A DNA stretch of 64,000 bases from Flavobacteriaceae bacterium (GTDB lineage: Bacteria > Bacteroidota > Bacteroidia > Flavobacteriales > Flavobacteriaceae), in contig JANSXF010000001.1 in NCBI GenBank assembly GCA_024743095.1, positions 101,619-165,618 on the forward strand. The letters run 5' to 3'. Below, one piece after another: positions 25,116 through 35,342 of this stretch. Both the position numbers and the translations under genes were made by a program. The notes below the pieces were generated by a model. It saw only the letters and a program-made list of their open reading frames with translations, was not told where the DNA came from and did no database searches. The stretch's first letter is position 1. Every line of letters starts with the position of its first letter.

Positions 25116-26396
25116 ATGATTGTACAAGAACAAGAAGCGATAGACAAAGCCGTAGAAGCCATCACTGGCGACATGGGGGCCCTTTGGATTACCCTAGCGG
25201 CTATTTTAGTGTTTTTTATGCAGGCAGGTTTTACCTTGTTGGAAATAGGTTTTACCCGCAGCAAGAACACTGGTAACATTATTATGAAAAACGTAATGGA
25301 CCTGGCCGTTGGTTCGGTCATGTTCTGGGCAGTAGGTTATGCCATTATGTATGGTAGCGATTTGGTAGGTGGAGGATTCTTTAGATCCAGTCCATCCGAT
25401 CAAGGATACTTCTTTTTTAGTGCTGATGATTGGTACAACCTGTTCTTTCAAACAGTGTTCTGTGCCACAGCGGCCACTATTGTGTCCGGAGCGATTGTAG
25501 GTAGGACCAAATTTTCGACCTATTTGATTTTTTCTGCTGTCCTTACCACGATCATCTACCCCATTTCAGGTAGCTGGTACTGGCCATTTGATGACGACGC
25601 TTGGTTGAACACAGCAGGGTTTGTGGATTTTGCAGGCTCTTCCGTTGTACATGCCGTAGGTGGTGCCGCAGCATTGGTAGCCGCTATTTTGGTAGGACCA
25701 AGAATTGGCAAATATGTGGATGGAAAAGCACAGGCGATCCCTGGCCACAATATGGCCTTTGGAGCATTGGGTGTATTCATTCTTTGGTTGGGATGGTTCG
25801 GATTTAATGGTGGTTCCCAATTAGCTTGGGGCGGCGACGATACCATCGCAGCAACCAGTGTTATCATCAACACCAACCTCGCTGCAGCCATTGGCGCCAT
25901 TGCAGCACTGTTTTTTACTTGGGCCAGATATGGTAAAGCCGATATTTCCATGACACTTAACGGTGCTTTGGCCGGATTGGTCGGTATTACCGCTGGATGT
26001 GGTTCCGTAAATGCATGGGGGGCCCTTGCGATTGGTTTGATATGTGGTACTATAGTGGTAGTCTCCATTGAATTTATCGATAAAAAACTTAAGATTGACG
26101 ACCCAGTGGGAGCCATCTCAGTTCATGGAGTATGTGGATTCATTGGAACGGTACTTATCGGCCTATTTGCATTGGATGGCGGATTGTTGTACGGTGGTGG
26201 AGCAAAACTACTTTGGGTTCAGACCTATGGATCATTGTCCTATATTCTTTGGGCAGCCCTAGCATCCTTCATAGTACTCTTCATCTTGAAGAAGACTATT
26301 GGACTTAGAGTTTCTGAAAAAGAGGAAGTTGAAGGTCTTGACCTACACGAACATGGTGTAGAAGCATACCCTGAACATATTTCTCAAGACAAGTAA
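25116..26396 (+). CDS. amt: Ammonium transporter Amt
   Basis: The 426-residue protein has eleven or so membrane spans with Amt landmarks: MQAGFTLLEIGFTRSKNTGN near the start, the twin His in SSVVHAVGGAAALV and AISVHGVCGFIG, and the Phe gate region of VFILWLGWFGFNGGS. It conducts ammonium or ammonia into the cell when nitrogen is scarce. A soluble C-terminal tail (about 400-426) can bind the GlnK product of the upstream gene. The outer membrane protein gene follows after a hairpin. Confidence 0.96.
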   Translation: MIVQEQEAIDKAVEAITGDMGALWITLAAILVFFMQAGFTLLEIGFTRSKNTGNIIMKNVMDLAVGSVMFWAVGYAIMYGSDLVGGGFFRSSPSDQGYFFFSADDWYNLFFQTVFCATAATIVSGAIVGRTKFSTYLIFSAVLTTIIYPISGSWYWPFDDDAWLNTAGFVDFAGSSVVHAVGGAAALVAAILVGPRIGKYVDGKAQAIPGHNMAFGALGVFILWLGWFGFNGGSQLAWGGDDTIAATSVIINTNLAAAIGAIAALFFTWARYGKADISMTLNGALAGLVGITAGCGSVNAWGALAIGLICGTIVVVSIEFIDKKLKIDDPVGAISVHGVCGFIGTVLIGLFALDGGLLYGGGAKLLWVQTYGSLSYILWAALASFIVLFILKKTIGLRVSEKEEVEGLDLHEHGVEAYPEHISQDK

Positions 26397-26442
26397 GTAA
26401 GAAAGTCTTTCACAAACTCACAACAAGATTGTAAAAAAAGGA

Positions 26443-26468
26443 ACGGAGCGTTCTGCCAAACGCTCCGT
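26443..26468 (+). terminator. GC-rich stem-loop between amt and porin
   Basis: ACGGAGCG (26443-26450) pairs with CGCTCCGT (26461-26468) around a 10-nt loop. There is no proper T tract after it, so it may be an attenuator or mRNA stabiliser rather than a complete terminator. Confidence 0.4.
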
Positions 26469-26545
26469 CTGATAACCTTTTCAATCAAACTCACAATTAT
26501 TACAACTAACTGTCCTTCAACAAAGGACAACTAAACGATTATGAT

Positions 26546-27604
26546 ATGAAAACGATTATAAATACAAATTTCGGAAAAATTTTGGCTATCGCCATTATTT
26601 CAATGGTAACATTTTCAGCCTCTGCGCAGGAAGAAGAAACAACTCCAAAGTTTAGTTTCAGCGGTTCTGTAGATGCTTATTATAGAGCGAATATCACCGC
26701 TCCAAATGACGAGGATGCGATTGCCCCGGGATCATCTTTTGCACAATTACCCGGATTCTCTTTGGGCATGGCCAACCTTATCGCTGCCTATGAGGGTGAA
26801 AAGGTAGGTTTTGTGGCTGATTTGGTTTTTGGCCCGCGAGGTACAGATGCTATTTTTGAATCTCCAATGTACTCTGCGACAGGCGACATTATTAACCAGT
26901 TATATGTGTATTGGAATGTAAGTGATGCCGTGACCCTTACCTTTGGTAACTTCAACACCTTCCTGGGGTATGAAGTAATTTCTCCGGCAGCTAACTTTAA
27001 CTATAGTACATCTTACCTATTCTCTTATGGACCTTTTAGCCATACAGGTTTAAAGGCTGATTTTGATTTGGGCAATGAATGGTCCGCTATGGTTGCTGTG
27101 ATGAACCCAACCGATTTGACCGAGTTTAACCCAACTGGCGATTACGCTGTTGGTGCCCAATTAGGTTACTCTGGGCAGTTCTTGAACTTCTTGTACAGCC
27201 AAGGTGGTTTCGAAGTTGATTATACCGGTGGTTTTGATCTTTCCGATGAATTCTTTTTGGGAATCAATGCTGCCCACTTCAGTGCAGAGGATGATGGTGG
27301 TTCCTTTACCGGTGCCGCACTATATCCACAATATGCTGTTTCCGAAACTTTTAGCCTTGGACTAAGAGGTGAATACTTTATGACCGGTGACTTCTTCGGC
27401 GACGCTGCAAGCATTGGTTCTGATGCAGATGGGGATGGAAGCGTTTTGGCCTTGACCTTGACAGGAAGTGCCACAATAGGAAATTTGATTCTTAAACCAG
27501 AAATCAGATTGGATAGCTCAGCAGAAGATGCCTTTATCGACAACGATTTAGCTCCAACTTCCAGCCTAGCTTCTGTATTGTTCGCTGCGATTTACTCCTT
27601 CTAA
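26546..27604 (+). CDS. Outer-membrane beta-barrel porin-like protein
   Basis: The 352-residue protein begins with a signal peptide (to about residue 28, ending FSASAQ). The body has Gly/aromatic alternation with many ten-residue strands and a terminal FAAIYSF, typical of a closing barrel strand ending in Phe. It resembles the outer membrane beta-barrel proteins placed after glnK-amt in Flavobacteriaceae. A role in outer membrane passage of nitrogen compounds is inference from position. A terminator lies 22 bp downstream. Confidence 0.8.
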   Translation: MKTIINTNFGKILAIAIISMVTFSASAQEEETTPKFSFSGSVDAYYRANITAPNDEDAIAPGSSFAQLPGFSLGMANLIAAYEGEKVGFVADLVFGPRGTDAIFESPMYSATGDIINQLYVYWNVSDAVTLTFGNFNTFLGYEVISPAANFNYSTSYLFSYGPFSHTGLKADFDLGNEWSAMVAVMNPTDLTEFNPTGDYAVGAQLGYSGQFLNFLYSQGGFEVDYTGGFDLSDEFFLGINAAHFSAEDDGGSFTGAALYPQYAVSETFSLGLRGEYFMTGDFFGDAASIGSDADGDGSVLALTLTGSATIGNLILKPEIRLDSSAEDAFIDNDLAPTSSLASVLFAAIYSF

Positions 27605-27625
27605 CAATATAATTGATATGACACG

Positions 27626-27661
27626 AAAAAAGCCTTACTCCAATAGGATTAAGGCTTTTTT
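27626..27661. terminator. Bidirectional terminator after the porin gene
   Basis: AAAAAAGCCTT (27626-27636) pairs with AAGGCTTTTTT (27651-27661), extended by A27637-T27650. It serves the porin gene and the convergent DUF1684 gene. Confidence 0.85.
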
Positions 27662-28298
27662 AGTCCTTGTTAAAATTTTTCACTCCTGCTCTCACCTTAG
27701 TTCTCAAATAATTTTGCCTTGGCACTAGAGGGCAGGAGTACTTTTTGTTATACACACAGTAAGGATTGTATGCCCTGTTAAAGTCAATCACCAACGTATC
27801 GCCTTCGGGAATCGTCAAATCAATATACCTTCCTCCTCCATACGTCTCTTCCCCATTGGTGTTATCTAAAAAAGGCAAAAACAAATAATCTTCATATTCC
27901 TCATCATCCATCAAATCCAAACTTTGATACACTTCCAATTGATGTTCGGTTCCGTTCAATTTAAAATGTGCGATTCCGTAGACCACTTCTTGTGTTTGTC
28001 TATCCGTAGTACTGGGCATTAAAAAAGGTTCTGCATCGGGAGTACGTACAAAATGTGCCTTTACTATATAAGTGGTATCGGGCTCAAAAAAATCGAGTCC
28101 CTCGAAATCCTTACGGTATTTATCGGGCAAGGGAGATGAACCCGGGTCTTTAAAACTCTCGTTCTGTTCTTTTTGATAGTCGAGAATATCCGCGACCAAA
28201 TCCGATGTTGGGGCAACGGATTTCTCTTCATCATGGTATTTTTTACCTTGACCGCAAGCCATCAAAAAAACTACCGATACTAAAAGTGCATATTTCAT
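27660..28298 (-). CDS. DUF1684-family lipoprotein
   Basis: The 212-residue protein has a lipoprotein signal (ALLVSVVFLMAC, lipidated Cys about 15). The DUF1684 body includes YGIAHFKLNGTEHQLEVYQS, GGGRYIDLTIP and the C-terminal YNPYCVYNKKYSCPLVP with two Cys and an invariant-looking NPYC. The function is unknown. It lies 56 bp after an esterase-like gene in the same direction and may share its transcript. The terminator hairpin overlaps its stop codon. Confidence 0.85.
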   Translation of the reverse strand: MKYALLVSVVFLMACGQGKKYHDEEKSVAPTSDLVADILDYQKEQNESFKDPGSSPLPDKYRKDFEGLDFFEPDTTYIVKAHFVRTPDAEPFLMPSTTDRQTQEVVYGIAHFKLNGTEHQLEVYQSLDLMDDEEYEDYLFLPFLDNTNGEETYGGGRYIDLTIPEGDTLVIDFNRAYNPYCVYNKKYSCPLVPRQNYLRTKVRAGVKNFNKD

Positions 28299-28354
28299 CC
28301 CGAAGCCATTTTTACAAAAATACAGCTTAAACTTGGAAGAACTAAAGTCTTTGT

Positions 28355-29782
28355 CTACGGTCTGTTTTCATCGATTTTGATGTCGTAACGTGCATCGTCC
28401 AGGTACTTGGACACCATTTCGTTGAACTCCGGGGTAATGCGGAACAAGGCTGTATGTTCCAGACTGTAGAGCTTTTCCTTATCCTTAAACCCTTTTTTCA
28501 AAAGTTCTTCCAAATAGAAGAGCGATGTTCCAAAATCATCATTCTTTGCACTGAGCGAAATGGTCTTAAGGTAATATTCATGATTCTCGGGCTCCAGAAT
28601 GGTTTTTAGCATGTACAAAAATGCCAATGCATCTTCATCCACCACCTCTTCGGAAGCTATTATCCGAATGTTATCTTCGGCCAGCACATTTACAAAGCCT
28701 TTTAACCTATGGCCCATCTGTTTTTCATAGGGTTTGGAACCTGAAATAAATTTGCTTATCTCCCCCATTTGATGGTTCCACCAACCCAGATTGTTGAAAT
28801 TATGGGTGTACACATCTTCCTCCATATAATATTGGTAATCCTCCTTGAGCAAGGATTCTTTTAAAAAGGCGGCGTTTTCTGCTCTTTTCATCGCTTTAAA
28901 GCCCCTATCTTTCCTAATATCCTTCTGCAACGACCTTAGGGAGTCCATATTTTTTAAAGCTCCGTACATGGACACCATTTCGGTCATGTATTGCTCTGCC
29001 CACAATAAATCCCCAATGCTTTTCAACTGCTCCAATTTATCTAAATCTTCTTGATAGGCCTTTTCAACATAAGCAGGGTCATTTGGAATCCATTTCCTTC
29101 CCATGGCATCCAAAGTGAATAGTTGCATACCTTTTTCCAAGTAAGAAACTCCAGGCCATTCCCCGCTGCCGTCATACAGCAACACTTGATTGCGGAACTT
29201 ATACCTGTCCAACAACTTGGCATCGGTCAACATAAATGGGTAATTAAAATTCTCTTTATTCACAATCCCTACAAAATGAAAAGGGTTTTTGGTATTTATC
29301 AGTTCACGATTGGCCAAAGAGGCTCCAATGGACATTGCCCCATTAACACCTGTGATCAAAACCGGGACCAAACTGGCAAACTGTCCTCCGGACTCACTAC
29401 CAGCTGCATAAATTCTATCCCCGTGTATGGGCAACATACTTGTAATCTTCTGAATAGATTGGCTTACCACCACCATATTCTTTGTCAGAGAAACACTGTC
29501 CATCAATTTTGGAGCAGCCAGAACATACCCCTCATCTTCTGCAGCAACCACAAACATGGAAAGTGCCTTGGAATCATTCCCTTCAGCATCCAACACCATC
29601 ATTAAAGGCCATTTCTTGTCCATAGAAAAAGCTTTGGGTATATAGATGGAGTATGTGGTGTTTGTAGAATCGTTGATTGAGAGATTTTCAACAATCTCAC
29701 CTTTTTTTAAGACCATTTGCTGCGAGAAGACGGACAGTGTACAAATAATGGTCAAAAGTGATAGCAAATATGTTTTTTTCAT
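28355..29782 (-). CDS. Predicted secreted alpha/beta-hydrolase (esterase-like)
   Basis: This 475-residue protein has a signal peptide (1-20) and an N-terminal segment like secreted polyhydroxybutyrate depolymerase/esterase-type alpha/beta hydrolases. WPLMMVLDAEG begins the core sheet, and GDRIYAAGSESGGQFASLVP carries a nucleophile elbow with candidate Ser in GSESGG. The C-terminal half (250-475) is helical and may be TPR-like (LEQLKSIGDLLWAEQYMTEM). The normal catalytic His is not evident, so enzyme activity is uncertain. It is grouped with the DUF1684 lipoprotein gene. Confidence 0.6.
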   Translation of the reverse strand: MKKTYLLSLLTIICTLSVFSQQMVLKKGEIVENLSINDSTNTTYSIYIPKAFSMDKKWPLMMVLDAEGNDSKALSMFVVAAEDEGYVLAAPKLMDSVSLTKNMVVVSQSIQKITSMLPIHGDRIYAAGSESGGQFASLVPVLITGVNGAMSIGASLANRELINTKNPFHFVGIVNKENFNYPFMLTDAKLLDRYKFRNQVLLYDGSGEWPGVSYLEKGMQLFTLDAMGRKWIPNDPAYVEKAYQEDLDKLEQLKSIGDLLWAEQYMTEMVSMYGALKNMDSLRSLQKDIRKDRGFKAMKRAENAAFLKESLLKEDYQYYMEEDVYTHNFNNLGWWNHQMGEISKFISGSKPYEKQMGHRLKGFVNVLAEDNIRIIASEEVVDEDALAFLYMLKTILEPENHEYYLKTISLSAKNDDFGTSLFYLEELLKKGFKDKEKLYSLEHTALFRITPEFNEMVSKYLDDARYDIKIDENRP

Positions 29783-29843
29783 AACTCTATTTTAACAAAA
29801 ATCTAGCCAAAGTCTGTTTCTAAATCATCAATTTAACAAGAAA

Positions 29844-30296
29844 CTATTTACCGACTTTACTTTTTTTAATGGGAGAATTGGCAATTACGTTGGACAATAC
29901 AATGTGTGTTCTACATTCCCCGTATACAATGAGCTCATCAATAAATTTTTCCAGATGGGATTGATCCCGGAGCACCACCTCCATAATAATGTTCTCATTC
30001 CCGGTGATACGGTAGCAATTTTCTACCTCCTGAAATGTTTTCACCTTGTCCAGAAAAGGCTTCAACTTACCCATAAAGGCACGCAACATGATTATCGCCT
30101 TCAGCTGGTATCCCGCCTCTACATAGGAAATGTTGGCACGGTAACTTTCAATTATGCCAAGGTCCTCCATTTTCTTGACGCGTTCCGCCACCGCGGGTGG
30201 GGTCAGTCCAATCTTTCTCCCAATATTGGCAAAAGATTCCCGTGCATTTTGCTGCAAATGATTCAAAATTTGCCAATTCAAGTCATCTATCTTCAT
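29844..30296 (-). CDS. Lrp/AsnC-family transcriptional regulator
   Basis: The 150-residue protein has an N-terminal AsnC helix-turn-helix (LNWQILNHLQQNARESFANI, then GLTPPAVAERVKKMEDLGII) and a C-terminal RAM ligand-binding domain with CYRITGNENIIMEVVLRD. Such regulators respond to amino acids as octamers. The gene is divergent from the small gene at 30419, with about 120 bp between them where it could bind. The ligand is unknown. Confidence 0.92.
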   Translation of the reverse strand: MKIDDLNWQILNHLQQNARESFANIGRKIGLTPPAVAERVKKMEDLGIIESYRANISYVEAGYQLKAIIMLRAFMGKLKPFLDKVKTFQEVENCYRITGNENIIMEVVLRDQSHLEKFIDELIVYGECRTHIVLSNVIANSPIKKSKVGK

Positions 30297-30418
30297 ATAT
30301 AAAGAAATATACCTTTATTTTTTTGTTTTCGAAAGTAAAATCAAATCATAGCTTTAATTACAAAAGTAAGAAAATTTGATTCGTGCGTAATTTTATAGTT
30401 CAAAATTGCTAGAAAAAC

Positions 30419-30820
30419 ATGGAGAGAAATTCTCTTAATACCCTTGGTGTATACCGTAGATCTTTGGCTCTTCGCGATATGAGCGAGGCGGTTGCGGCTT
30501 ATTTTGCCCAAAACAGAGAGATTTTGTCCCTTCGCAAAATCGATTCGTTCAGAGACGATATCTCCCAATCCCTTTTGGCAGACGCCGACTTGATTACAAA
30601 AGAATTGGAACAGGCCGCATTGAGCAATTGTCCTTCTGTGCGTATGAGAAGCCTTTCTTACGTTAATATTATGACCCGAAATATTCTTGCATATTGCAAC
30701 GGTCTGGAACGTGACGGGGTTAAGGAAAAGGAATACTTGAACCTTCTTAGAAAAGAGATTCGTATTTTCCGTGTTTCCTTTAAAAAATGGAGAAAGTCTT
30801 TGATCAACAAAAACGACTAA
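30419..30820 (+). CDS. Conserved-looking hypothetical helical protein
   Basis: This 133-residue protein is soluble, highly helical and basic at its C-terminus (FKKWRKSLINKND). It starts MERNSLNTLGVYRRSLALRD and has no signal peptide, Cys pair or known motif. It is divergent from the Lrp-type regulator and convergent with icmF (6 bp between stops). I do not assign a function; control by the Lrp neighbour is possible. Confidence 0.65.
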   Translation: MERNSLNTLGVYRRSLALRDMSEAVAAYFAQNREILSLRKIDSFRDDISQSLLADADLITKELEQAALSNCPSVRMRSLSYVNIMTRNILAYCNGLERDGVKEKEYLNLLRKEIRIFRVSFKKWRKSLINKND

Positions 30821-30826
30821 GTTTCC

Positions 30827-33800
30827 CTACATATTTCTTCGGTACTGCCCTCCCACTTGGAACAATGCTTCTGTAATCTGTCCCAAGGAGCAATATTTTG
30901 CGGCTTCCATCAGTTTTTCAAAAATGTTTTCATTGTTGATGGCCACTTCTTGTAATTCACTTAACTGTGCCTCAGCTTCATCCGCTCCCCTCTTGTGAAG
31001 ACTTTCCAAGGTTTTTATTTGATTTTCCTTTTCAGATTCTGTGGCACGGATGACTTCCGCAGGCAAAATCGTTGGTGAACCTTTGGAACTCAAAAATGTA
31101 TTCACTCCAATGATCGGATATTCCCCAGAATGTTTCAAAGTCTCATAATGAAGGCTTTCTTCCTGAATCTTGGAACGTTGGTACATGGTTTCCATTGCTC
31201 CAAGCACACCGCCTCGTTCCGTAATCCTGTCAAACTCCAACAAAACAGCTTCCTCTACCAAATCTGTCAATTCTTCGATGATAAAGGAACCCTGTATTGG
31301 ATTTTCATTTTTAGCAAGGCCCAATTCTTTGTTGATGATCAATTGTATGGCCATTGCCCTACGGACGGATTCCTCGGTCGGCGTGGTAATCGCCTCATCA
31401 TAAGCATTTGTATGCAAGGAGTTACAATTGTCATAAATCGCATACAAGGCCTGAAGCGTGGTACGGATATCGTTAAAATCAATTTCCTGAGCATGCAAGC
31501 TTCGTCCCGAGGTTTGAATGTGATATTTAAGCATTTGCGCTCTTGGATTGGCCCCATATTTTTTCTTCAAGGCTTTGGACCAAATGCGTCGCGCTACGCG
31601 ACCAATGACCGCATATTCTGGGTCCACTCCGTTGGAAAAGAAAAACGAAAGGTTGGGACCGAACTTATTGATGTCCATGCCACGGCTCAAATAATATTCA
31701 ACATAGGTGAATCCGTTAGATAAGGTAAACGCTAACTGCGTTATGGGATTGGCCCCCGCTTCGGCAATATGATAACCCGATATGGAAACCGAGTAGAAAT
31801 TACGCACCTGTTGCCCAATAAAATACTCCTGTACATCACCCATCAAACGCAAGGCAAACTCGGTAGAAAAAATACAGGTGTTCTGGGCTTGGTCCTCCTT
31901 TAAAATATCGGCCTGTACCGTTCCGCGAACCTGGTTCAGTGTTTTGACCTTTATATCTTGGTAGGCACTATCGGAAAGCACTTGGTCTCCCGTTACGCCC
32001 AAGAGCATCAAGCCAAGGCCATTGTTCCCTTTGGGAAGTTCACCATAATACGTGGGCTGCGCCATCCCTTTCTCCTTAAAAATGGTTTTGATTTTGTCCG
32101 CGACCTCTTTTTCCAAACCATTTTCTTTGATATACTTTTCGCAGTTTTGATCAATTGCGGCATTCATAAAAAAGGCCAAGAGCATAGGGGCCGGACCATT
32201 AATGGTCATACTTACCGAAGTCATTGGGCTGCTCAGGTCGAATCCGGAGTACAATTTTTTGGCATCGTCCAAACAGCAGATGGACACCCCTGCGTTACCA
32301 ATTTTCCCATAGATATCTGGTCGGTGGTCCGGGTCGTTCCCGTACAAAGTCACCGAATCAAAAGCGGTGGACAAGCGTTTGGCGGACATATCCATACTCA
32401 CATAATGGAATCGGCGGTTCGTTCGCTCCGGTCCTCCTTCACCTGCAAACATTCGGGTCGGGTCCTCACCTTCTCTTTTAAACGGGTACAGACCTGCCGT
32501 GTATGGGAATTCGCCAGGTACATTTTCCTGTAAAATCCATTGTAAAATATCGCCCCATGCTTTATACTTGGGCAAGGATACTTTTGGAATATGGCTATGT
32601 GACAGTGATTCGGTATGCGTTTTTATTTTGACTTCTTTGTCCCGAACTTTAAAAGAATAGATATCGGCTTTGTAGCGATTTACTTTCTCCTTCCATTTTA
32701 AAATAGCTTCCCAATGATGGGGATTCAAGTGCATTTTCACTCGGTCAAACTCCTTGACGAGAAGATTTATCAATTCTCTTGATTCCTTATTTTTAATATG
32801 GGATTCGATTTCCTCATCGTTTAAGCCCGATTTATCCAAAAACAATTCCTCGGCCTGTTCTTGGTCCGTTTCCAATGCGGATGCCAGCGTTAAAAAGATA
32901 CCGTAAAGCTTTTGGGCTATTTCTGCTTCTTCTTTCACATTTGCATCATAACTCCGGTTGTTTTCGGCTATTTCTGATAGGTATCGTGTTCGGGCCGGAG
33001 GAATCACATAGATTTTCTCTGCCATTTCTTGCGTAATCTCGATGGTTGAATTCAAGGTTGAACCTGCTTTCTCAACCAAGGTGTCCATCACCATTTTATA
33101 GAGACTGTTCATCCCGGGATCATTGAACTGGGAAGCAATGGTCCCAAAAATAGGAAGTTCATCTTCGTTGGTATGCCACAGTCCGTGGTTACGGGCGTAC
33201 TGTTTCTTTACATCCCGAAGAGCATCCAAAGCCCCACGTTTATCAAACTTGTTGATGGCAACGATATCGGCAAAGTCCAACATATCGATTTTCTCCAATT
33301 GCGTTGCCGCACCAAATTCGGGCGTCATCACGTATAGGGAAACATCACTGTGCTCCAAAATTTCGGTATCCGATTGGCCGATTCCTGAGGTTTCCAAGAT
33401 TATCAAATCGTATTTTGAAGCCTTCAGCACCTGTACTGCCTCTGAAACATATTTGGACAAGGCCAAATTGGATTGGCGCGTGGCCAAAGAGCGCATATAC
33501 ACCCTATCGCCGTTGATGGCGTTCATTCGAATCCTATCCCCCAAAAGGGCACCTCCTGTTTTTCGTTTGGAAGGATCTACGGATACAATTCCGATGTGTT
33601 TATCCGGAAAATCCATCAAAAATCGGCGTACCAACTCATCTACCAAACTGGACTTACCGGCACCACCCGTTCCTGTAATTCCCAAAACGGGAACACTTTC
33701 TTCTGCTTCTTCAATTACAGATTGATATTTTTCAAACTCTTCGTGACGGTTCTCTGCCAAAGAAATCAAACGGGCCAAGGTGTTCGGATGCTTCTCTTCT

Positions 33801-34291
33801 AGCTCGCTCTCCAAGGTTTTTCCTTTGGAAAGATTCAAATCCGGAACAACCGTATCGCAGCGCTCCACCAAATCATTGATCATACCCTGAAGTCCCATTT
33901 CCCTACCATCATCTGGGGAATAAATTCGTTCAATGCCATAATCCATCAGCTCCTTGATCTCTTCGGGAAGGATAACACCCCCACCACCGCCAAATATTTT
34001 AATGTGACCAGCCCCCCTTTCCTTCAACAAATCGAACATATAACGGAAGTATTCGTTGTGCCCACCCTGATACGAGGTCATTGCAATGGCATTCGCATCC
34101 TCTTGGATGGCACAATCAACCACTTCGGCCACACTCCTATCGTGCCCTAAATGAATCACCTCTACCCCGGTAGCTTGGATAATTCTTCTCATAATATTGA
34201 TGGCCGCATCGTGTCCATCGAACAGGGAAGCTGCGGTTACAATTCTAATTTTATGTTTAGGGGTGTAGGGTTTAATTTGTTCCATCTGCAA
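30827..34291 (-). CDS. icmF: Fused isobutyryl-CoA mutase IcmF
   Basis: The 1154-residue protein fuses three parts: an N-terminal B12-binding domain with the DGHD base-off motif (D25, H27); a MeaB-type G-protein chaperone with Walker [10 protein letters not shown] (207-215) and NKFD; and a C-terminal mutase barrel. This order defines IcmF, which interconverts isobutyryl-CoA and n-butyryl-CoA, sometimes also pivalyl/isovaleryl-CoA. Methylmalonyl-CoA mutase lacks the internal G domain. No cobalamin riboswitch is evident in the 127 bp upstream. It is divergent from purU. Confidence 0.93.
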   Translation of the reverse strand: MQMEQIKPYTPKHKIRIVTAASLFDGHDAAINIMRRIIQATGVEVIHLGHDRSVAEVVDCAIQEDANAIAMTSYQGGHNEYFRYMFDLLKERGAGHIKIFGGGGGVILPEEIKELMDYGIERIYSPDDGREMGLQGMINDLVERCDTVVPDLNLSKGKTLESELEEKHPNTLARLISLAENRHEEFEKYQSVIEEAEESVPVLGITGTGGAGKSSLVDELVRRFLMDFPDKHIGIVSVDPSKRKTGGALLGDRIRMNAINGDRVYMRSLATRQSNLALSKYVSEAVQVLKASKYDLIILETSGIGQSDTEILEHSDVSLYVMTPEFGAATQLEKIDMLDFADIVAINKFDKRGALDALRDVKKQYARNHGLWHTNEDELPIFGTIASQFNDPGMNSLYKMVMDTLVEKAGSTLNSTIEITQEMAEKIYVIPPARTRYLSEIAENNRSYDANVKEEAEIAQKLYGIFLTLASALETDQEQAEELFLDKSGLNDEEIESHIKNKESRELINLLVKEFDRVKMHLNPHHWEAILKWKEKVNRYKADIYSFKVRDKEVKIKTHTESLSHSHIPKVSLPKYKAWGDILQWILQENVPGEFPYTAGLYPFKREGEDPTRMFAGEGGPERTNRRFHYVSMDMSAKRLSTAFDSVTLYGNDPDHRPDIYGKIGNAGVSICCLDDAKKLYSGFDLSSPMTSVSMTINGPAPMLLAFFMNAAIDQNCEKYIKENGLEKEVADKIKTIFKEKGMAQPTYYGELPKGNNGLGLMLLGVTGDQVLSDSAYQDIKVKTLNQVRGTVQADILKEDQAQNTCIFSTEFALRLMGDVQEYFIGQQVRNFYSVSISGYHIAEAGANPITQLAFTLSNGFTYVEYYLSRGMDINKFGPNLSFFFSNGVDPEYAVIGRVARRIWSKALKKKYGANPRAQMLKYHIQTSGRSLHAQEIDFNDIRTTLQALYAIYDNCNSLHTNAYDEAITTPTEESVRRAMAIQLIINKELGLAKNENPIQGSFIIEELTDLVEEAVLLEFDRITERGGVLGAMETMYQRSKIQEESLHYETLKHSGEYPIIGVNTFLSSKGSPTILPAEVIRATESEKENQIKTLESLHKRGADEAEAQLSELQEVAINNENIFEKLMEAAKYCSLGQITEALFQVGGQYRRNM

Positions 34292-34418
34292 TAAAGGGTC
34301 TTATTTTGCTCTGCAATTTACAGAAAATGCAATTGAAAAATGATTTTGGTTAAGATTGTATAAAAAATATTAAATCTTTGGGCTTCCTTTTTTGAATACC
34401 ATAATTTTATCCACCTAA

Positions 34419-35276
34419 ATGTATTCAATGAAACTGACCATTCTTATCAATTGCCCCGATCAATCGGGAATCATTCGCTCGGTTACGACCTTTATCCATC
34501 AACAAAAAGGAAATGTGGTGTATTTGGACCAGCATGTGGACAAACAGGCAGGCGTATTTTTTATGCGCTTAAAGAGTGAGTTTGGGCAAGAATTGAATCT
34601 ATTAGAATTCAAGGAACACTTTGGAAAAGAATTGGCGGCAAAGTTTCATATGGAATGGGACGCTTATACGGATGTCTACAAACCGAAAATGGCCATTTTC
34701 GTCTCCAAATACAATCATTGTTTATATGATCTGTTGAGCCGATACAATTCTGGTGAACTATCGGTGGACATTCCTTTTATTTTGAGCAACCACCAGGACT
34801 TGGGATATGTAGCAAAACAATTTGACATCCCTTACTTTCATATTCCCGTGACAAAAGCAACCAAGGCGGAATCAGAGGACAAGCAACTGGAACTTTTGGA
34901 GCAGTACGAAGTCGATTTTATTGTTTTGGCAAGGTATATGCAGATCGTATCACCAAAGGTGATTGATGTATTTCCGCAAAAAATCATCAATATCCACCAT
35001 TCTTTTTTACCTGCGTTTGCAGGAGCGAAACCTTATCACGCAGCTTTTGAAAGAGGCGTAAAGATCATTGGTGCCACCAGCCATTATGTTACAGAGGATT
35101 TGGATGCCGGACCTATCATCGAACAAGATGTCACCACGGTTTCACACACCCATGCGGTCAAGGATTTCATTGCCAAGGGCAGGGATTTGGAACGTATAGT
35201 GCTTTCACGCGCCGTTCAACTTCACGTAGCACGAAAAACCATGGTCTACAACAATAAGACCGTTATTTTTTCTTAA
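34419..35276 (+). CDS. purU: Formyltetrahydrofolate deformylase
   Basis: This 285-residue protein has an N-terminal ACT domain (KLTILINCPDQSGIIRSVTT) and a formyltransferase-like domain with IINIHHSFLPAF and the catalytic Asp in EDLDAGPIIEQD. PurU hydrolyses 10-formyl-THF to formate and THF, balancing one-carbon pools with purine synthesis. The start could be ATG 34419 or the ATG three codons later; the latter begins the ACT strand directly. The gene stands alone between icmF and a GH65 gene. Confidence 0.93.
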   Translation: MYSMKLTILINCPDQSGIIRSVTTFIHQQKGNVVYLDQHVDKQAGVFFMRLKSEFGQELNLLEFKEHFGKELAAKFHMEWDAYTDVYKPKMAIFVSKYNHCLYDLLSRYNSGELSVDIPFILSNHQDLGYVAKQFDIPYFHIPVTKATKAESEDKQLELLEQYEVDFIVLARYMQIVSPKVIDVFPQKIINIHHSFLPAFAGAKPYHAAFERGVKIIGATSHYVTEDLDAGPIIEQDVTTVSHTHAVKDFIAKGRDLERIVLSRAVQLHVARKTMVYNNKTVIFS

Positions 35277-35342
35277 TCAAAGATTACGTATCTTCTAATC
35301 AACGATTTAAAGTAAACAATCACAATGTCAATCATTTATTAA

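Noticed and set aside
34292..34418. Cobalamin riboswitch before icmF
   Set aside because: Region is only 127 bp, AT-rich and lacks the B12-box and conserved stem sequences.
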